Shown: positions 12,475 to 23,814 of the stretch, one piece after another
Numbering within the stretch: position 1 is the first letter of the stretch
Layout: each line of letters starts with the position of its first letter
Origin: Ursus arctos
Lineage: Eukaryota; Chordata; Mammalia; Carnivora; Ursidae
Assembly (NCBI RefSeq): GCF_023065955.2
Contig: NW_026623089.1
Location: 33,758,767-33,822,766, forward strand
Direction of reading: 5' to 3'
DNA: 64,000 bases
The notes under the pieces: model-generated
What the model was told of the DNA's origin: nothing
What the model saw: the letters and a program-made list of their open reading frames with translations, nothing else
The model's database searches: none
Translations under genes and position numbers: made by a program

Positions 12475-13263
12475 CAGAAATACAAATCAAAGTCATGATG
12501 AGATACCACCTCACACCTGTCAGAATGTCTAAAATTAACAACACAGGAAACAACAGATGTTGGCGAGGATGCAGAGAAAGGAGAACCCTCTTACACTGTT
12601 GGTAGGAATGCAAGCTGATACAGACACTCTGAGAAACAGCATGGAGGTTCTTCAAAAAGTTAAAAATAGAACTACCCTATGACCCAGCAATTGCACTGTT
12701 AGGTATTAACCCAAAGGATATAAAAATACAGATTTGAAGGGGTACATGCACCCCGATGTTTATAGCAGCATTATCAACAATAGCCAAACTATGGAAAGAG
12801 CCCAAATGTCCATCGACTGATTAATGGATAAAGATGTGGCAGATATACACAATGGAATATTACTCAGCCATCAAAAAGAATGAACTCTTGCCATTTGCGG
12901 CAACATGGGTGGAGCTAGAGGATATTACGCTAAGCAAAATAAGTCAGTCAGACAAAGGCAAATGCCACATGATTTCACTCATCTGTGGAATTTAAGAAAC
13001 AAAGCAGATGAACATATTGGAAGGAAAAAAAAGAGAGAGAGGGAAGCAAACCATAAAAGACACTTAAATGATAGAGAACAAACTGAGGGTTGATGGAGGG
13101 GAGGAGGGTGAGGGGATGGGCATAATGGGTGATGGGCATTAAGGAGCACACTTGTTGTGATGAGCACTGGGTGTTATATGTAAGTGATGGATCACTAAAT
13201 TCTACTCCTGAAACCAATATTACACTACATGTTGACGAGTATTTAAACAAAAATTTGAACAAA
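12475..13263 (+). mobile_element. L1 LINE 3' end (ORF2 C-terminus plus 3' UTR), 5'-truncated
   Basis: Sense copy of the carnivore L1 end: 'atgagataccacctcacacctgtcagaatg', 'ccctatgacccagcaattgcactg', 'atagccaaactatggaaagagcccaaatgtccatcgac', 'ggaatattactcagccatcaaaaagaatgaa', then the 3' UTR 'ggagcacacttgttgtgatgagcactgggtgtta'. Stops and small indels break the ORF2 frame, so it is dead. A candidate imperfect target duplication, 'aaattaaaaaccta' against 'aaattcaaaccta', flanks it. Confidence 0.9.
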
Positions 13264-13376
13264 AAATTCAAACCTAAAAAAAGCTGTAAGAATAAATGCA
13301 ACAAACACCTATTTAACCTTTTTCTAGATTTACCAGTTGTCAGCATTTTGCCATATTTGTTTTTTCTTTTTTTTCT

Positions 13377-13400
13377 CTGTGTGTGTGTTTGTGTGTGTGA
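13377..13400. repeat. Short (GT)n tract
   Basis: TGTGTGTGTGTTTGTGTGTGTG, an interrupted GT dinucleotide run just downstream of the L1 end. Confidence 0.8.
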
Positions 13401-14136
13401 TTATCATTTGAGAGTAAGTTGTAGACATCAAGACCCCTCACTCCTAAGTGCTTCTGAATGTCTCCTATGAACAAGAAATATCCGGATTGTTCCAGTAATG
13501 TCCTTTAGAGCTGTTTTTTTTTTTTTTTTAATATCCAAGATCCAAACATATAGCCTTAACATCCAGATGTAGTCTTACATTTAGTTTTCAGATCTCTCTA
13601 TGGTCATATCTCATATCTGTCCTTTAATTTAGACAGTTTCCTAGGCTTTTTATCTTTTGTATCATTCACAGGTCCATGTCAGATGTTTTATAGAATATTG
13701 CTTAATTTGGAATTATCTGATTTTTTCCTCATAATGAGATTCAAGTAAAAAACCGTCAGCAGGAATAGTATGTAGATGAGATGCTGCATTAAGAAGGACG
13801 TAGTGCAGAAGGCACATTAAGTCAGTTTGCCCCTTTGTTGGTGATGTTAAGTTTGATCATTTGGTTAAGGTATTGTCTGCCAGGTTCCTCCATTTGAAAA
13901 GTGCCTCTCTCTCCCTTTGCAAATGCTGATTAATCTGTGAAGTGATACTTTAAGAGTATGTTAAATATCTGGTATCCCCTTCCCAAATTTACCAGATGGT
14001 TTTAGAATCCATTGATGATTCTTGCTTAAGTCAATTATTACTGTAATGATGATATTCATTTTTTTAAAATCTTAATTTAGTGAGATATATGCTTTTTCAC
14101 GCCCTCAAGTACCTTTATCCTAAATACATAATTTAT

Positions 14137-14276
14137 GGGGCACCTAGGTGGTTCAGTCGGTTGAGCGTCTGACTCTTGGTTTAGGCTTAGGTCATGATCT
14201 TTCGGTCATGGGATTGAGCCCCATGTCTGTTTCAGATTCTCTGTCACTTTCCCTCCTGCTCACTCTCTCTCTCAAA

Positions 14277-14319
<43 letters not shown>

Positions 14320-14348
14320 AGTCTTTAAAATAAATAAATAAATACATA
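14137..14348 (+). mobile_element. CAN-SINE with expanded AAAT tail
   Basis: GGGGCACCTAGGTGGTTCAG head, 'ggtcatgatctttcggtcatgggattgagcccc' body and 'ctctctctctcaaat' before the tail. The tail is a run of about 12 AAAT units (14274-14321). 'taaatacataa' before the head (14121-14131) recurs at the end of the tail and is the probable target duplication. Confidence 0.9.
14274..14321. repeat. (AAAT)12 microsatellite
   Basis: A perfect run of about 12 AAAT units arising from the A-rich tail of the SINE at 14137. It is likely length-variable. Confidence 0.95.
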
Positions 14349-14684
14349 ACTACATAACTTAGAAATACATTGAAAGCCAATAAGCATCTTTACTAAATAT
14401 GACAATTCGATTGACCTAAATAAAACTAAATCCAAACTTCTCCTGATGATTTTGAAATTCATCATTTCAATTCTTCTTAATATAGTACTGTGTGCTTTAG
14501 AGCAAATATATCTGCATAGGCCTTAAATTGTAGCATTAAAGCACAGGTGACCACTCTCTGCTACTTAAAACACTGGGAAATGATCACTGTCACAAAAGTA
14601 ACCATAAATAATAAACAGGCCAATCCTCATTTGCTAATGATAATGAAATTTTTGCCTCATCATTTTTAGGCAAGACAGTATAAG

Positions 14685-14905
14685 TGAATGGATAAAGAAT
14701 GAGGGCTCTGTAAACTGACCTGGTTTTTAATCTGAGGTGTCCCTTAAACCCTTGGAGTTTCGGTGTGCTCATCTGTAGAATAAGAATAACAACTGTATTT
14801 ACCTCATAGAATTACTGTGAGGACGAAAAGAGCTTGCAGATGTAAAGTGTTTATCATCAGCAAAGTGGTACACTGTAAGCACTTTGTAACTGGTGTTTGT
14901 GGTGG
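14685..14905 (+). repeat. MIR SINE
   Basis: Sense MIR: 'ggataaagaatgagggctctgtaaactgacctggttt', 'ctcatctgtagaataagaataacaactgtatttacctcatagaattactgtgagga', 'tgtaaagtg' in consensus order. Confidence 0.75.
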
Positions 14906-15620
14906 TGAAGTTGGTGGTGATGGTTGTTTGTACTAGGGATCAAGTATGAAAAAATTCTAACATCAAAAATTATGTATTTAAGAGCTCAGGAAGCGTTGTT
15001 TTTATAGGTAGCCAAGAACATTTTGGAGATTGTTGTACTTAATGTGTTCTTTGGTATTAAGAAAAAAAAATCTATTAATTAAATTTACCCTGTAAAAACC
15101 TGGCCAAATAAAAATGGAATTATCCCAATTAAGTCCCCTAAGCCCATACCTTCCTGTTCCTCTTTACCCCAGAGAAGTGTGGTCAGTCCAGGCTTGTCTA
15201 AAAGTCCCTCACTGTTTTCCCCTTCCTCTCCCAACCTATTTGGCACCAGTGGGAAAGCAAACAGTTTCCTGTCATCCATTCTGCCCAACCCAGAGTCATG
15301 ATGGTGATAGTGTTAAGAGTTCCTGTTACTTCCCCCAGAGCCCATAGTTCCACCCACAGACTGGCTCTGAGTTGAGGGCCTCCCACAGCTCACCACATCT
15401 CTGAAACCCCCTCACCCTCCTCAGGTATGTGGGAAACAAAGTACCATTTCTGAAACTTGAGTTTTATGATCCTGTTGTTTCTTACTGGCTTAGACGGCAA
15501 GGGAGAACCTTATAAATTTTTTGTCAAGCTTTTTTATATACCTTTCAAACTAATAGAAGAACCTGCCATCATAGTGACAGTTTGAGGAGATCTATTTGTA
15601 AGTATAATAGGCTTTTATTT

Positions 15621-15819
15621 GTTTTTTTTTTTAAGATTTATTTACTTATTTGAGAGAGAGAGAAAGCCCATGCACATGTAGGGGGAGGGGTAGAGTCTTA
15701 AGCAGACTCCCCGCTAAGCATGGAGCCCAACACCGGGCTCGATGCCACCACCCTGAGATCATACCCTTAGCTGAAATCAAGAGTCAGATATTCAACTGAC
15801 TGAACCACCCAGGTACCCC
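15621..15819 (-). mobile_element. CAN-SINE, antisense, older form
   Basis: From poly-T/TTTAAGATTTATTTACTTATTTGAGAGAGAG to 'gactgaaccacccaggtacccc'. 'aataggctttt' upstream and 'aataacaggctttt' downstream look like a slightly diverged target duplication. Confidence 0.92.
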
Positions 15820-16154
15820 AATAACAGGCTTTTTTTTTAAAGAATGTATTAGAATCAGCAAATAATATCACATGGGATAATTCTCTCTCCTGGTGGAAAT
15901 GGCTAATTATATATGGAAGCAAAATATTCAGTCACTTTATTATTTGTTTACAGTAATACTCAGCCTATTATTCAAATAACTTTAAGGTTTATCTTTAGTA
16001 TCTAGATTACTGCCCTTTATTCACCAAACACTTGAAAATGCACAGTAGAAAGTGTACATCATTAATTTGAACTCCAAATTTTATGAGACTGTATGCAAAA
16101 CTCAATTTTACATATCACACAAATAACTGAAAATGCAGAAAGAAAAATTGACAC

Positions 16155-16570
16155 TTGCACAATACCTAGTTTACAAAGTACCTTTACATATGTTCATTTC
16201 AAAACCTACAGCTCTGTAAGTTAATCAGGACAAATACTTTCTTTTTTCATTTTACAGAGAAAAAAGCCAAGACTCAGAAACTTTAAGTTAATATTCAAAT
16301 TCATGGTTCCACCACTTGTTAGGTTACCTTGAGCAAGTTGCTTAATCATTCTGTGCAATTTCTTTAACTGTGAAACAACTAAAAGTAATCCCTACTTCAC
16401 AGGGTGTGTGTGATGATGAATGAATGCACTTAGAATGGTGCCTGGTACATAGTAGATAGATGCTCACTAAATGTTAGCTATTATTACACACAGCTAGTAA
16501 ATGTGAGAACTTGAATCTGATTCTAGACCTCTGACTCCTAGTTCAGAACTCTTTTTATAGTACCATGTGG
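16155..16570 (-). repeat. MIR SINE, antisense, split by another MIR
   Basis: Reverse-complement MIR text ('tttacaaagtacctttacatatgttcatttc' to 'aagactcagaaactttaagtt') stops at 16290. It resumes at 16487 with 'cacacagctagtaaatgtgagaacttgaatctgattctagac', which is where the consensus would continue. Confidence 0.75.
16291..16486 (+). repeat. MIR SINE inserted within an antisense MIR
   Basis: Sense MIR: 'ttcatggttccaccacttgttaggttaccttgagcaagttgcttaatc', 'ttaactgtgaaacaac', 'ctacttcacagggtgtgtgtgatgatgaatgaatg', 'gtgcctggtacatagtagatagatgctcactaaatg'. It lies between the two halves of an opposite-strand MIR. Confidence 0.8.
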
Positions 16571-17090
16571 AATTTGCCTTTTAGTAAATAATTGGTTTAA
16601 TTTTCATTTCACATTGACCTTGTTATTCTAGAAGGAATCTTTTTCTACTTTGTTTACTTTGGTCTTAAATTTCCGAAGATCAAAAGGGAGACATGTTTGA
16701 AGGATTCTTCCTTCCTGATTTGTTTTTAAGTACTCTGATTTCTGTTGTCATCTGGGTTTAGTTGACCTTGAGGTGTCAGAAGGTGTTTTTAGTAGGTGAA
16801 GGTACAATAAAGTTGTGTTCATTAGTGATTTTGGGTGTCTCTGGTGAATTTTGTTTTGGTTGGAAGGCCTGAGGTATGAAGTGGGGTTGAAGGAAATTGT
16901 TGAACTGGAGTCAACACCCCTTATCTATAACGCTAGGAGAATATTGTCATTACGGTGAGTGGCAGCTTGCTGATCAGGGAGTAGAGATTATTTATTATAA
17001 AAGATTATTTGTTGTAAAAGAGTTATCCTGAAAAAATTGGTAAAGTATTATGAGCCATTCTTGGGAAAGGAGAAGAAGTTGTTTGTAGAT

Positions 17091-17290
17091 TTTTTTTTTT
17101 TAAAGATTTTATTTATTTATTCAACAGAGATAGAGACAGCCAGCAAGAGAGGGAACACAAGCAGGGGGAGTGGGAGAGGAAGAAGCAGGCTCACAGCGGA
17201 GGAGCCTGATGTGGGGCTCAATCCCATAACGCCGGGATCACGCCCTGAGCCGAAGGCAGACGCTTAACCGCTGTGCCACCCAGGCGCCCC
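17091..17290 (-). mobile_element. CAN-SINE, young arctoid form, antisense
   Basis: Antisense full-length copy ending 'ctgtgccacccaggcgcccc'. 'tgtagat' directly flanks both ends (17084-17090 and 17291-17297). The body is nearly identical to the copies at 32109, 50754 and 53001, which points to recent mobility. Confidence 0.95.
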
Positions 17291-17628
17291 TGTAGATATT
17301 TTTCTTGATAATAGTATTTGTAGCAAGCTTTTACTTCTGACTCCCCATTGTTTTTACTCTGTCTACTGCTAATGTTAACATTCATGGCTGTGAGAGAGGC
17401 CTGATTGAAGATCTCCAGGCTTTTGTGGTAGCTACTCAGCTGCTATGGGGAGATGCTCTCCCTCTCTTCTGATGCACAAGTTGAGCTCAGTGCAGGAATT
17501 GATGTGGAAGATTCCAGAGTGTGGGCAGCAATGTGCCAGAAAAATGTAGTCAGCTTGGTGGCCTTCTGATGGCAAGGAGCTGGAGAAAGCCCCAGCTCAG
17601 TGAGCATGCCTCATTCCCAGGCCTTTTT

Positions 17629-17760
17629 TTTTTTTTTTTAAAGTAGGCTCCATGGCCAGCTTGAAGCCCATCACGGGGCCTGAACTCATGACCCTGAGAT
17701 CAAGACTCAAGCCAAGATCAAGAGTTGGACGCTCAGCTGACTGAGCCACCCAGATGCCCC
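17629..17760 (-). mobile_element. Older short CAN-SINE, antisense
   Basis: Poly-T, then 'agtaggctccatggccagcttgaagccca...cctgaactcatgaccctgagatcaag' and 'ctgactgagccacccagatgcccc'. This matches the older short-body class. 'cccaggccttttt' flanks both ends (17616-17628 and 17763-17775). Confidence 0.9.
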
Positions 17761-19200
17761 TCCCCAGGCCTTTTTGATGGGCCTGTGCATAATGTACACA
17801 GATGGGGTCCTCTCCAAGAACAAGATATCCAGAGTGCCTCTTAGGACCTTTGTGGGCCATCTGTACCAGGGTTTAACGTGGTGAGACAGGAAGTTTGAGA
17901 GGACATGCTGAGACCTCCTCTTTGTGATTGGCATTTTTTAACTCACTCATCTTTAATATTCACTTTGGCAAGTGGAATTAATGTTCTCACATTAAATGAA
18001 AACACTGAATTTTTAATAGATTCCTTGGGGCTTGGTGATTGTTTGATACTGTTTCCAGTAGAGAAGGGATATGAAGAAATGATATTTTTTCTGATTTTGC
18101 AGTTAGGTTGTATTTTTCTTGCCTAGCCACCTGCTGAATCTTCTGACCCATCTAGCCTAGGAGCAGAGCCCAGAAAACAGCTCTGGATCCCCCATGTCAG
18201 CAGCCTCCCTGTCGTATCTATATACCCACTCCTGTGGGCTTGGTGTTCCCCTGTGCATTGACGTCTTCCTGTTGAATTGGCCACTCTTGGTGTGTCAGGT
18301 AATGGTTGATCTTTTTCCTGCTGTGTGTTTGGATGTAGTGGTTAACCTTTCTTTGCTCTTATTTGCTTGGATGTTGTGTATAGTAGACAAGGAGTTGAGA
18401 AAAAGGATTTAAAAAAAAAGTACCCATTATTCATTATCTGTTGCTACTGTCATTATGTGCTGCCCAGGACTCCAAGAGCTTTGCTTCTAGGCCAGTTGAT
18501 TAACATCTTTGTTTGATGTGTGGGAATCGTCTGAATATTGAGGTTCTTATTCTTCTCCACCATTTACACCTTTCTGGTATGCAGTGCACCAGGGTAGAAC
18601 CATATTGGTGATGGGCTTTTTTTGAGGTCAGTAGCAGGACTGGGGTGACAGCTGAGAGACTGAGCAAAGCTAGAGGGGTTGCAGAGGGGTTGAATAGTTG
18701 ACTAGTCAAACATAGACTAGCTCATGATGGGCCTTTGCGCAGCTGCCATACTTGAATGCCGGTTTGGCAGCAGATGCCAGAATTGGTCCCTTGAACATCT
18801 GTTGACCTGTTTGAAGTCTGCTGATTCTCTCAAGTCAGAGTCCTTGCTCCTCTGGGCAACCAAGGCACTTTTTGTCCCCATATATCTCCTTCAGTTTTGT
18901 AGCAAATAGTTAATTGTCTAAATGTCTGTTTCTTCTACTACGTAAGTCTCTTAACAGTAGGAGTGTACTCTCCTCCATCTCAGTTTTCTCATAATCCATA
19001 GATTGTGTCCCACTTGTAACAGTTGCTCAATAAATCTTACTGAATCTAAGTGAGCAAAGCTGGCTGTCTCTATGGAAATTCTGCAGCTGGTATCCATGTT
19101 TATCAGTTGTATACTCTTCCGTGAGATAGGGGAATATCCTTGGAGAAAGCAAGCAACATCATCAGAAGTAACATGTAAAAACATTAGACTGTTATTGGGC

Positions 19201-19541
19201 TTTTTTTTTTTTTTTTTTGGACAGCTTTTGTTGGGATATAATTCACATACCATACAGTTTACCTGTTTCAAGTGTAAAATTCAGTGGTTTTCAGTATGTC
19301 CATTGAGTTATGCCACTATCATCACCACAATCAATCTTAGAAAATACTCATCATCTTCAAAAGAAACCCTGTACCTATTCCCTCCAGTTCTTAACCCTAG
19401 GCAACCACTAATCTATTTTTTGTCTCCATAGATTTGCTTATTCTGGGTATTTTATATAAATGGAATCATACGATATTTGTGCCTGGTTTCTTCACTTAGC
19501 ATAATATTTTCAAGGTGCATCCATGTTGTAGCATGTGTCAA
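19201..19541 (-). repeat. Old L1 3' end (L1M type), antisense
   Basis: Poly-T followed by 'ttgggatataattcacataccatacagtttacc', 'aattcagtggttttcagtatgtcca', 'aaagaaaccctgtacc', 'ggcaaccactaatc' and 'ggtgcatccatgttgtagcatgtgtc'. This is the well-known reverse-complement 3' region of ancient mammalian L1. Confidence 0.85.
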
Positions 19542-20594
19542 ACCTAAAGCTTGATGGAAGTTGGGGGGCAGATGATGCTAGTTTTTTGGCTAGTGGTTGT
19601 AGGTCAGGCTAGTGATGATTCTGCCTACTCTCTTGATGATCAGATCTACAGTCATACCGTGGAGATATTGTGGGGTCAGTTCTAGACCACCCCAATAAAG
19701 CAAATATTTCAACAAAGTGAATCAAATTTTTTAGTTTCCCAGTGCATATAAAAGTTGTGTTTACACAGTATTGTAGTCTATTAAGTGTGCAGTAGCATTA
19801 TATCTAAAAAAACTCTACATACCTTAATTAAAAATTACTTTATTGCTAAAATATATCTAAGCTTTTGGTGAGTTGTAATCTTTTTGTTCGTGGAGAATCT
19901 TATCGTTTATGAGTGCTGACAGATCAGGGTATGGGGATTGTTAAAAGTTGGGATGGATGTGGAGATTTCTTAAAATAAGACAACAATTAACTTTGCCACA
20001 TCGATTGACTTCTTTCACAAGTGATTTCTCTGTAGCATACAATGCTGTTTGATGGCATTTTACCTACGGTAGAACTTCTTTCAAAATTGGGGTCATTCCT
20101 TTCAGACTGCCTCTGCTTTATCAGCTAAGTTTATGTAATATTCTAAATCTTTTGTTATCATTTCAACAATCTTCATATCATCTTCACTGGGAAGAGATTG
20201 CATCTCAAGAAACCACTTTCTTCGCTCATCCACGAGAAACAACTCCTCATCTGTTAAAGTTTTATCATTAAAACTGGCTGAGATTACAGCCATTCAGTTA
20301 CATCTTCACCTTACGTATGCTTATTCAAATTCTCTTGCTATTTCTGCCACATCTGCAGTTACTTCCTCCACTTAAGTCTTGAACCCCTCAAAGCCATCCT
20401 TAAGTTGGAATCAACTTCTTCCAAACTCCTGTCATGGTGATATTTTGACCTCTTCCTGTGATCATAATTGTTCTTAATGACATCTAAAACAGTAGATCTT
20501 TTCCAAAAGGTTTTCAATTTACTTTGCCCAGATCCATCAGAGGAGTCTCTGGCAGCTATAGTCTTATGAAATGTATTTCTTAAATAGTAAGACT

Positions 20595-20691
20595 GGGAGG
20601 TGCCTGGCTATTTCAGTTGGAGGCGCATGTGACTCTTGATCTTGGGGTGTGAGATTGCTACTAAAATAAGTAAATAAACTCTAAAAAAAAT
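20595..20691 (+). mobile_element. Truncated CAN-SINE within Tigger1
   Basis: 'gggaggtgcctggctatttcagttgg', 'catgtgactcttgatcttggggtgtgagatt', and an 'aaataagtaaataaactctaaaaaaaa' tail. A partial target duplication, 'aaatagtaagact' against 'aataataaaact', flanks it. The transposon sequence resumes 'cttgaaagttgaaatgactcc'. Confidence 0.85.
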
Positions 20692-21350
20692 AATAATAAA
20701 ACTTGAAAGTTGAAATGACTCCTTGATCCATGGGCTGCAGAACAGACATTGTGTTAGCAGGCATGAAGACAACATTCATTTCATTGTACATCTCCATCGG
20801 TGCTCTCGCGTGACCTAGTATGTTGTCAAAGAGCAGTAATATTTTGAAAGGTATCTATTTTTCTGAGCAGTATATCAACAGTGGGCCTAAAATATTCAAT
20901 AAACTATCTTGTACACAGATGTGCTGTCATCCAGGCTTTATTGTTCCATTTATAGAGCACAGGCAAAGTAAATCTATCATAATTCTTAAGGGCTGCAGGA
21001 TTTCCAGAACAGTCAGTGAGCTTTGGCTTCAGCATAAAGTCACCAGCTGTATTAATGCCTAATAAGAGAGTGAGCCTGTCCTTGGAAGCTTTGAAGGTTA
21101 GCATTGACTTCTCTTTAGCTGTAAAAGTCCTAGATGGCATCTTCTACCAATAAAAGGCTGTTTCATCTACGTTGGAAAAGCTGCTGTTTACTGCAGGCAC
21201 CTTCATTAATTACCTTAGCGAGAGCTTCTGGATAATCTGCTGCATCTTCTACATCTGCGCTTGCTGCTTTACCTTGCACTTTTATGTCATAGAAATGGCT
21301 GCTCTCTTTAAACTTCATGAATCAACCTCTGCTAGCTTCCAACTTTTCTT

Positions 21351-21692
21351 TTTTTTTTTTTAATTTTTTTTATTATATTATGTTAGTCACCATACAGTAC
21401 ATCCCTGGTTTTTGATGTAAAGTTCGATGATTCATTAGTTGCGTATAACACCCGGTGCACCATGCAATACGTGCCCTCCCCACCACCCATCACCAGTCTA
21501 TCCCATTCCCCTACCCCCCTCCCCTCTGAAGCCCTCAGTTTGTTTCTCAGAGTCCATAGTCTGTCATGCTTCATTCCCCCTTCTGATTACCCCCCCTTTC
21601 TTTATCCCTTTCTTCTCCTACCGATCTTCCTAGTTCTTATGTTCCATAGATGAGAGAAACCATATGATAATTGTCTTTCTCTGCTTGAAATA
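21351..21692 (-). mobile_element. 5'-truncated L1 3' UTR within Tigger1, antisense
   Basis: Poly-T at the left, then 'attatattatgttagtcaccatacagtacatccctggtttttgatgtaaagttcgatgattcattagttgcgtataacacccggtgc' and 'atgagagaaaccatatgataattgtctttctctgcttga', typical carnivore L1 3' sequence reversed. The 17-bp target duplication 'agcttccaacttttctt' is perfect (21334-21350 and 21693-21709). Confidence 0.95.
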
Positions 21693-22544
21693 AGCTTCCA
21701 ACTTTTCTTCTTCAGCTTCCTCACCTCTCTCAGCCTTCACAGAATTGCAGAGAGTTAAGGCCTTGCTCTGGATTAGGCTTTGGTTGAAGGGAATGTTGTG
21801 CCGGTTTGCTTTATCTAGACCACTAGAACTTTTTTCATATCAGCCATAAAGCTGTTTTGCTTTCTTATCATTCATGTGTTCACTGGAGCAGCACTTTTAA
21901 TTTCCTTCAAGAACTTTTCTTTTGCATTTGCAACTTGACTAACTGGCCCAAGAGGCCTAGCCTTCAGCCTCTCTCAGCTTTCAACATGTCTTCTACGCTA
22001 TGCTTAATCATTTCTAGCTGTTGATTTAAAGTGAGTGATGTGAGACTCTTCCTTTTACTTGAACACTTAGAGGCCATTGTAGGGTTATTAATTGGCCTAT
22101 TTTCAATATTGTTGTGTCTCAGGAAATAGGCCCACAGAGAGGGAGAGAGACAGTGGAATGGCTGGTCAGTGGAGCAGTCAGAACAGACACAATATCTGTT
22201 AAGTTCGCTTTCCCATGTGGGACCGGTTCATGGCTCCCCAGAACAATCATGGTAGTAATCTCAAAGGTCCCCGATCACAGATCGCCATGACAAATATAAT
22301 AATAATGGTGAAAAATTTTGAAATATTGTGAGAATTGCCAAAATGTGACACGGTGACACAAAGTAAGCAAATGCTGTTGAAAAAATGGCTCCAATAGATT
22401 TACTTGATGTAGGGTTGCCACAGGCTTTCAATTTGTAAAAAAAAAATGCAGTATCTGCAAAACACAAAAAGTGAAGGACAATAAAATGAGGTATGCTTGT
22501 ATTTCATGGAAATTCCATAGAGGAGTTCTGAACTTGCTCCCCTG

Positions 22545-22632
22545 AGTAATTACGAGAATTAAGCAAGATAATGTCCACAAGTACCTAACTCAATGCTTGG
22601 CATATGAAGGTCTCAGTGACTATTACGTCCCT
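22545..22632 (+). repeat. MIR-like 3' end fragment
   Basis: 'gagaattaagcaagataatgtccacaagtacctaactcaatgcttggcatatgaagg' resembles the 3' third of MIR in sense. It is short and diverged. Confidence 0.55.
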
Positions 22633-22762
22633 GTGTCCCATTTCAAGTTCTTGGATTTTAGTAAGAATTTGCCAAAGTGAAACAACATGTAAATTTTTAT
22701 TTGGTACTTTGAGTTTAATGTACTGATTTCTCTCTCTATCCTTTTGTTTTTGTTCTCCCAAG

Positions 22763-22881
22763 GCTATGCCTTTCTGCTGTTCCAGGAGGAAAGCTCAGTG
22801 CAAGCGTTGATAGATGCCTGCCTAGAAGAAGATGGGAAGCTGTACCTGTGCGTGTCAAGCCCCACCATCAAGGACAAACCG
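22763..22881 (+). CDS. CPEB3: CPEB3 internal exon: second half of RRM1
   Basis: This 119-nt internal exon encodes 39 complete residues plus the last two bases of a glycine codon (phase 1 in, phase 0 out). The peptide begins YAFLLFQEESSVQALIDACL and continues through EEDGKLYLCV to IKDKP. It holds the RNP1-like strand of RRM1 (the KG before YAFLLF comes from the previous exon) and the second helix. The acceptor is a long pyrimidine tract ending CCCAAG at 22762; the donor is GTAAGT at 22882. CPEB proteins bind U-rich or CPE-like elements in 3' UTRs and control polyadenylation and translation, notably at synapses. Known family facts: CPEB2, CPEB3 and CPEB4 are almost identical here. The leucine in ACLEEDGK, where I recall isoleucine in CPEB2 and CPEB4, favours CPEB3. 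The family call is near certain; the paralogue call is good but from memory. Confidence 0.88.
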
Positions 22882-23814
22882 GTAAGTGGTATGCAGCCAG
22901 CTGGTGCTTTTCTAGAGCACATATGCATTTGAAATAGCTGATCACCTCCTTTTTGTAATGGGAATGCTGGTAACTAGGATCGTCTTACCCGGGGTGACCT
23001 TGCTATGCAGTAGAGCTGGACTGTTGTGGATGAGGAACTAATAACAAATTACTCAGTATTTCATTTTATACCTTTGGGACTGCGTGTAAACAAATGTGTC
23101 CTTGTCTTTCACTTTACAGCTCTTTTAAGCTAATTCCTATTTAGTAACTCTGAATTGAAGTAAACAATGCACTTAGTGGTTTTGGCAACTGGTTTCTGTC
23201 ATTATTTCAGATCAAGGACAGAATAATTTTTTTTTTTTATAAAGATCATAATCGGCAATGTTTATGCTCCTATGAATGCAAGGCATTGTGCTGGATGGTA
23301 CCCACAATCGACTAACTAGAGCCTTCTGGGCCAGGAGCTTACACTCTCAAATGGATAGCTTCGAAGGGCAGGAGAAGGCAAGGACAGAGAACATGAAACC
23401 AAAACCATAAATAAATGTACACTTATATGGAGTTTGTGTTAACAGTTTGTGGTTTCTGAGCCAAAGGGTGTGAGTAAGTCGTTGGGTAAGAGAAGAAGAC
23501 TGTTTCTTTTCTCCTGACAGAAGGGTGATCAGTGGAGAAGGGGCAATACTGTATACAGAACAACAACAACAAAAGAAATTGGTTAACATGGTAGAAGTAG
23601 GATGGAGGAAAATTGGGAGGGGGTGAGTTTGTGTATCAAGACTTAGTGCTAGGAATGGGAAATAGGGTAAAAATAGTGATATAGACCAAGGGACCAATGC
23701 AGATATCTCTCATGGGGCCTGCAGCATGTCCTATCAGACTTACACCAGACATGTGGGGCTTGCTTGGCAGTTAGGTTTATTCTCAGAAATGCGCATGGGG
23801 GAAGAGTTGGGGTC

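Larger units (their letters stand above)
20040..22077 (-). pseudogene. Tigger1 transposase pseudogene
   Basis: The minus-strand frame opens at the ATG at 22077-22075 (start reads MASKCSSKRKSL, the pogo-type N-terminus with its helix-turn-helix region). It is followed by fragments of the DDE-type integrase-like core, for example minus 20904-21140, which includes FKASKDRLTLLLGINTAGDF and LYKWNNKAWMTAH. A C-terminal fragment on minus 20102-20293 includes [19 protein letters not shown]. Several frameshifts and stops plus the SINE and L1 insertions break it into pieces, so no functional transposase is possible. The endpoints are approximate. The enzyme family cuts and pastes the element at TA sites; here it is only a relic lying antisense to CPEB3. 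Confidence 0.88.
19649..22499 (-). mobile_element. Tigger1-type (pogo/TcMar) DNA transposon, near full length, with two nested insertions
   Basis: It starts CAGTCATACCGTGGAGATATTG and ends ATGAGGTATGCTTG, imperfect terminal inverted repeats, with TA at both flanks (19647-19648 and 22500-22501), the target-site signature of Tc1/mariner-pogo elements. Landmarks such as 'tttcccagtgcatataaaagttgtgtttacac' and 'tagaggccattgtagggttattaattggccta' match the Tigger family I know. Removing the nested SINE (20595-20691 plus duplication) and L1 (21351-21692 plus duplication) leaves about 2.4 kb, the expected Tigger1 length. Confidence 0.93.
1..22762 (+). other. CPEB3: Upstream CPEB3 intron (5' end outside window)
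   Basis: No exon with CPEB similarity was found before 22763, so all of this is taken as intron. The exon that should encode the first half of RRM1 must lie upstream of the window. Besides the repeats listed separately, stretches around 1400-2800, 3100-3800, 5020-5690, 7560-10370, 13290-14130, 14950-15600, 16580-17085, 17780-19200 and 22600-22760 contain no gene or repeat I can name with confidence. Many probably hold decayed L2 or MIR pieces. Short frames here have no recognisable domains and no coding signature. Confidence 0.75.

Noticed and set aside
22744..22932. Small stand-alone plus-strand gene of 62 codons
   Set aside because: It is the CPEB3 exon read with its intronic flanks; the start codon lies in the pyrimidine tract before the splice acceptor.
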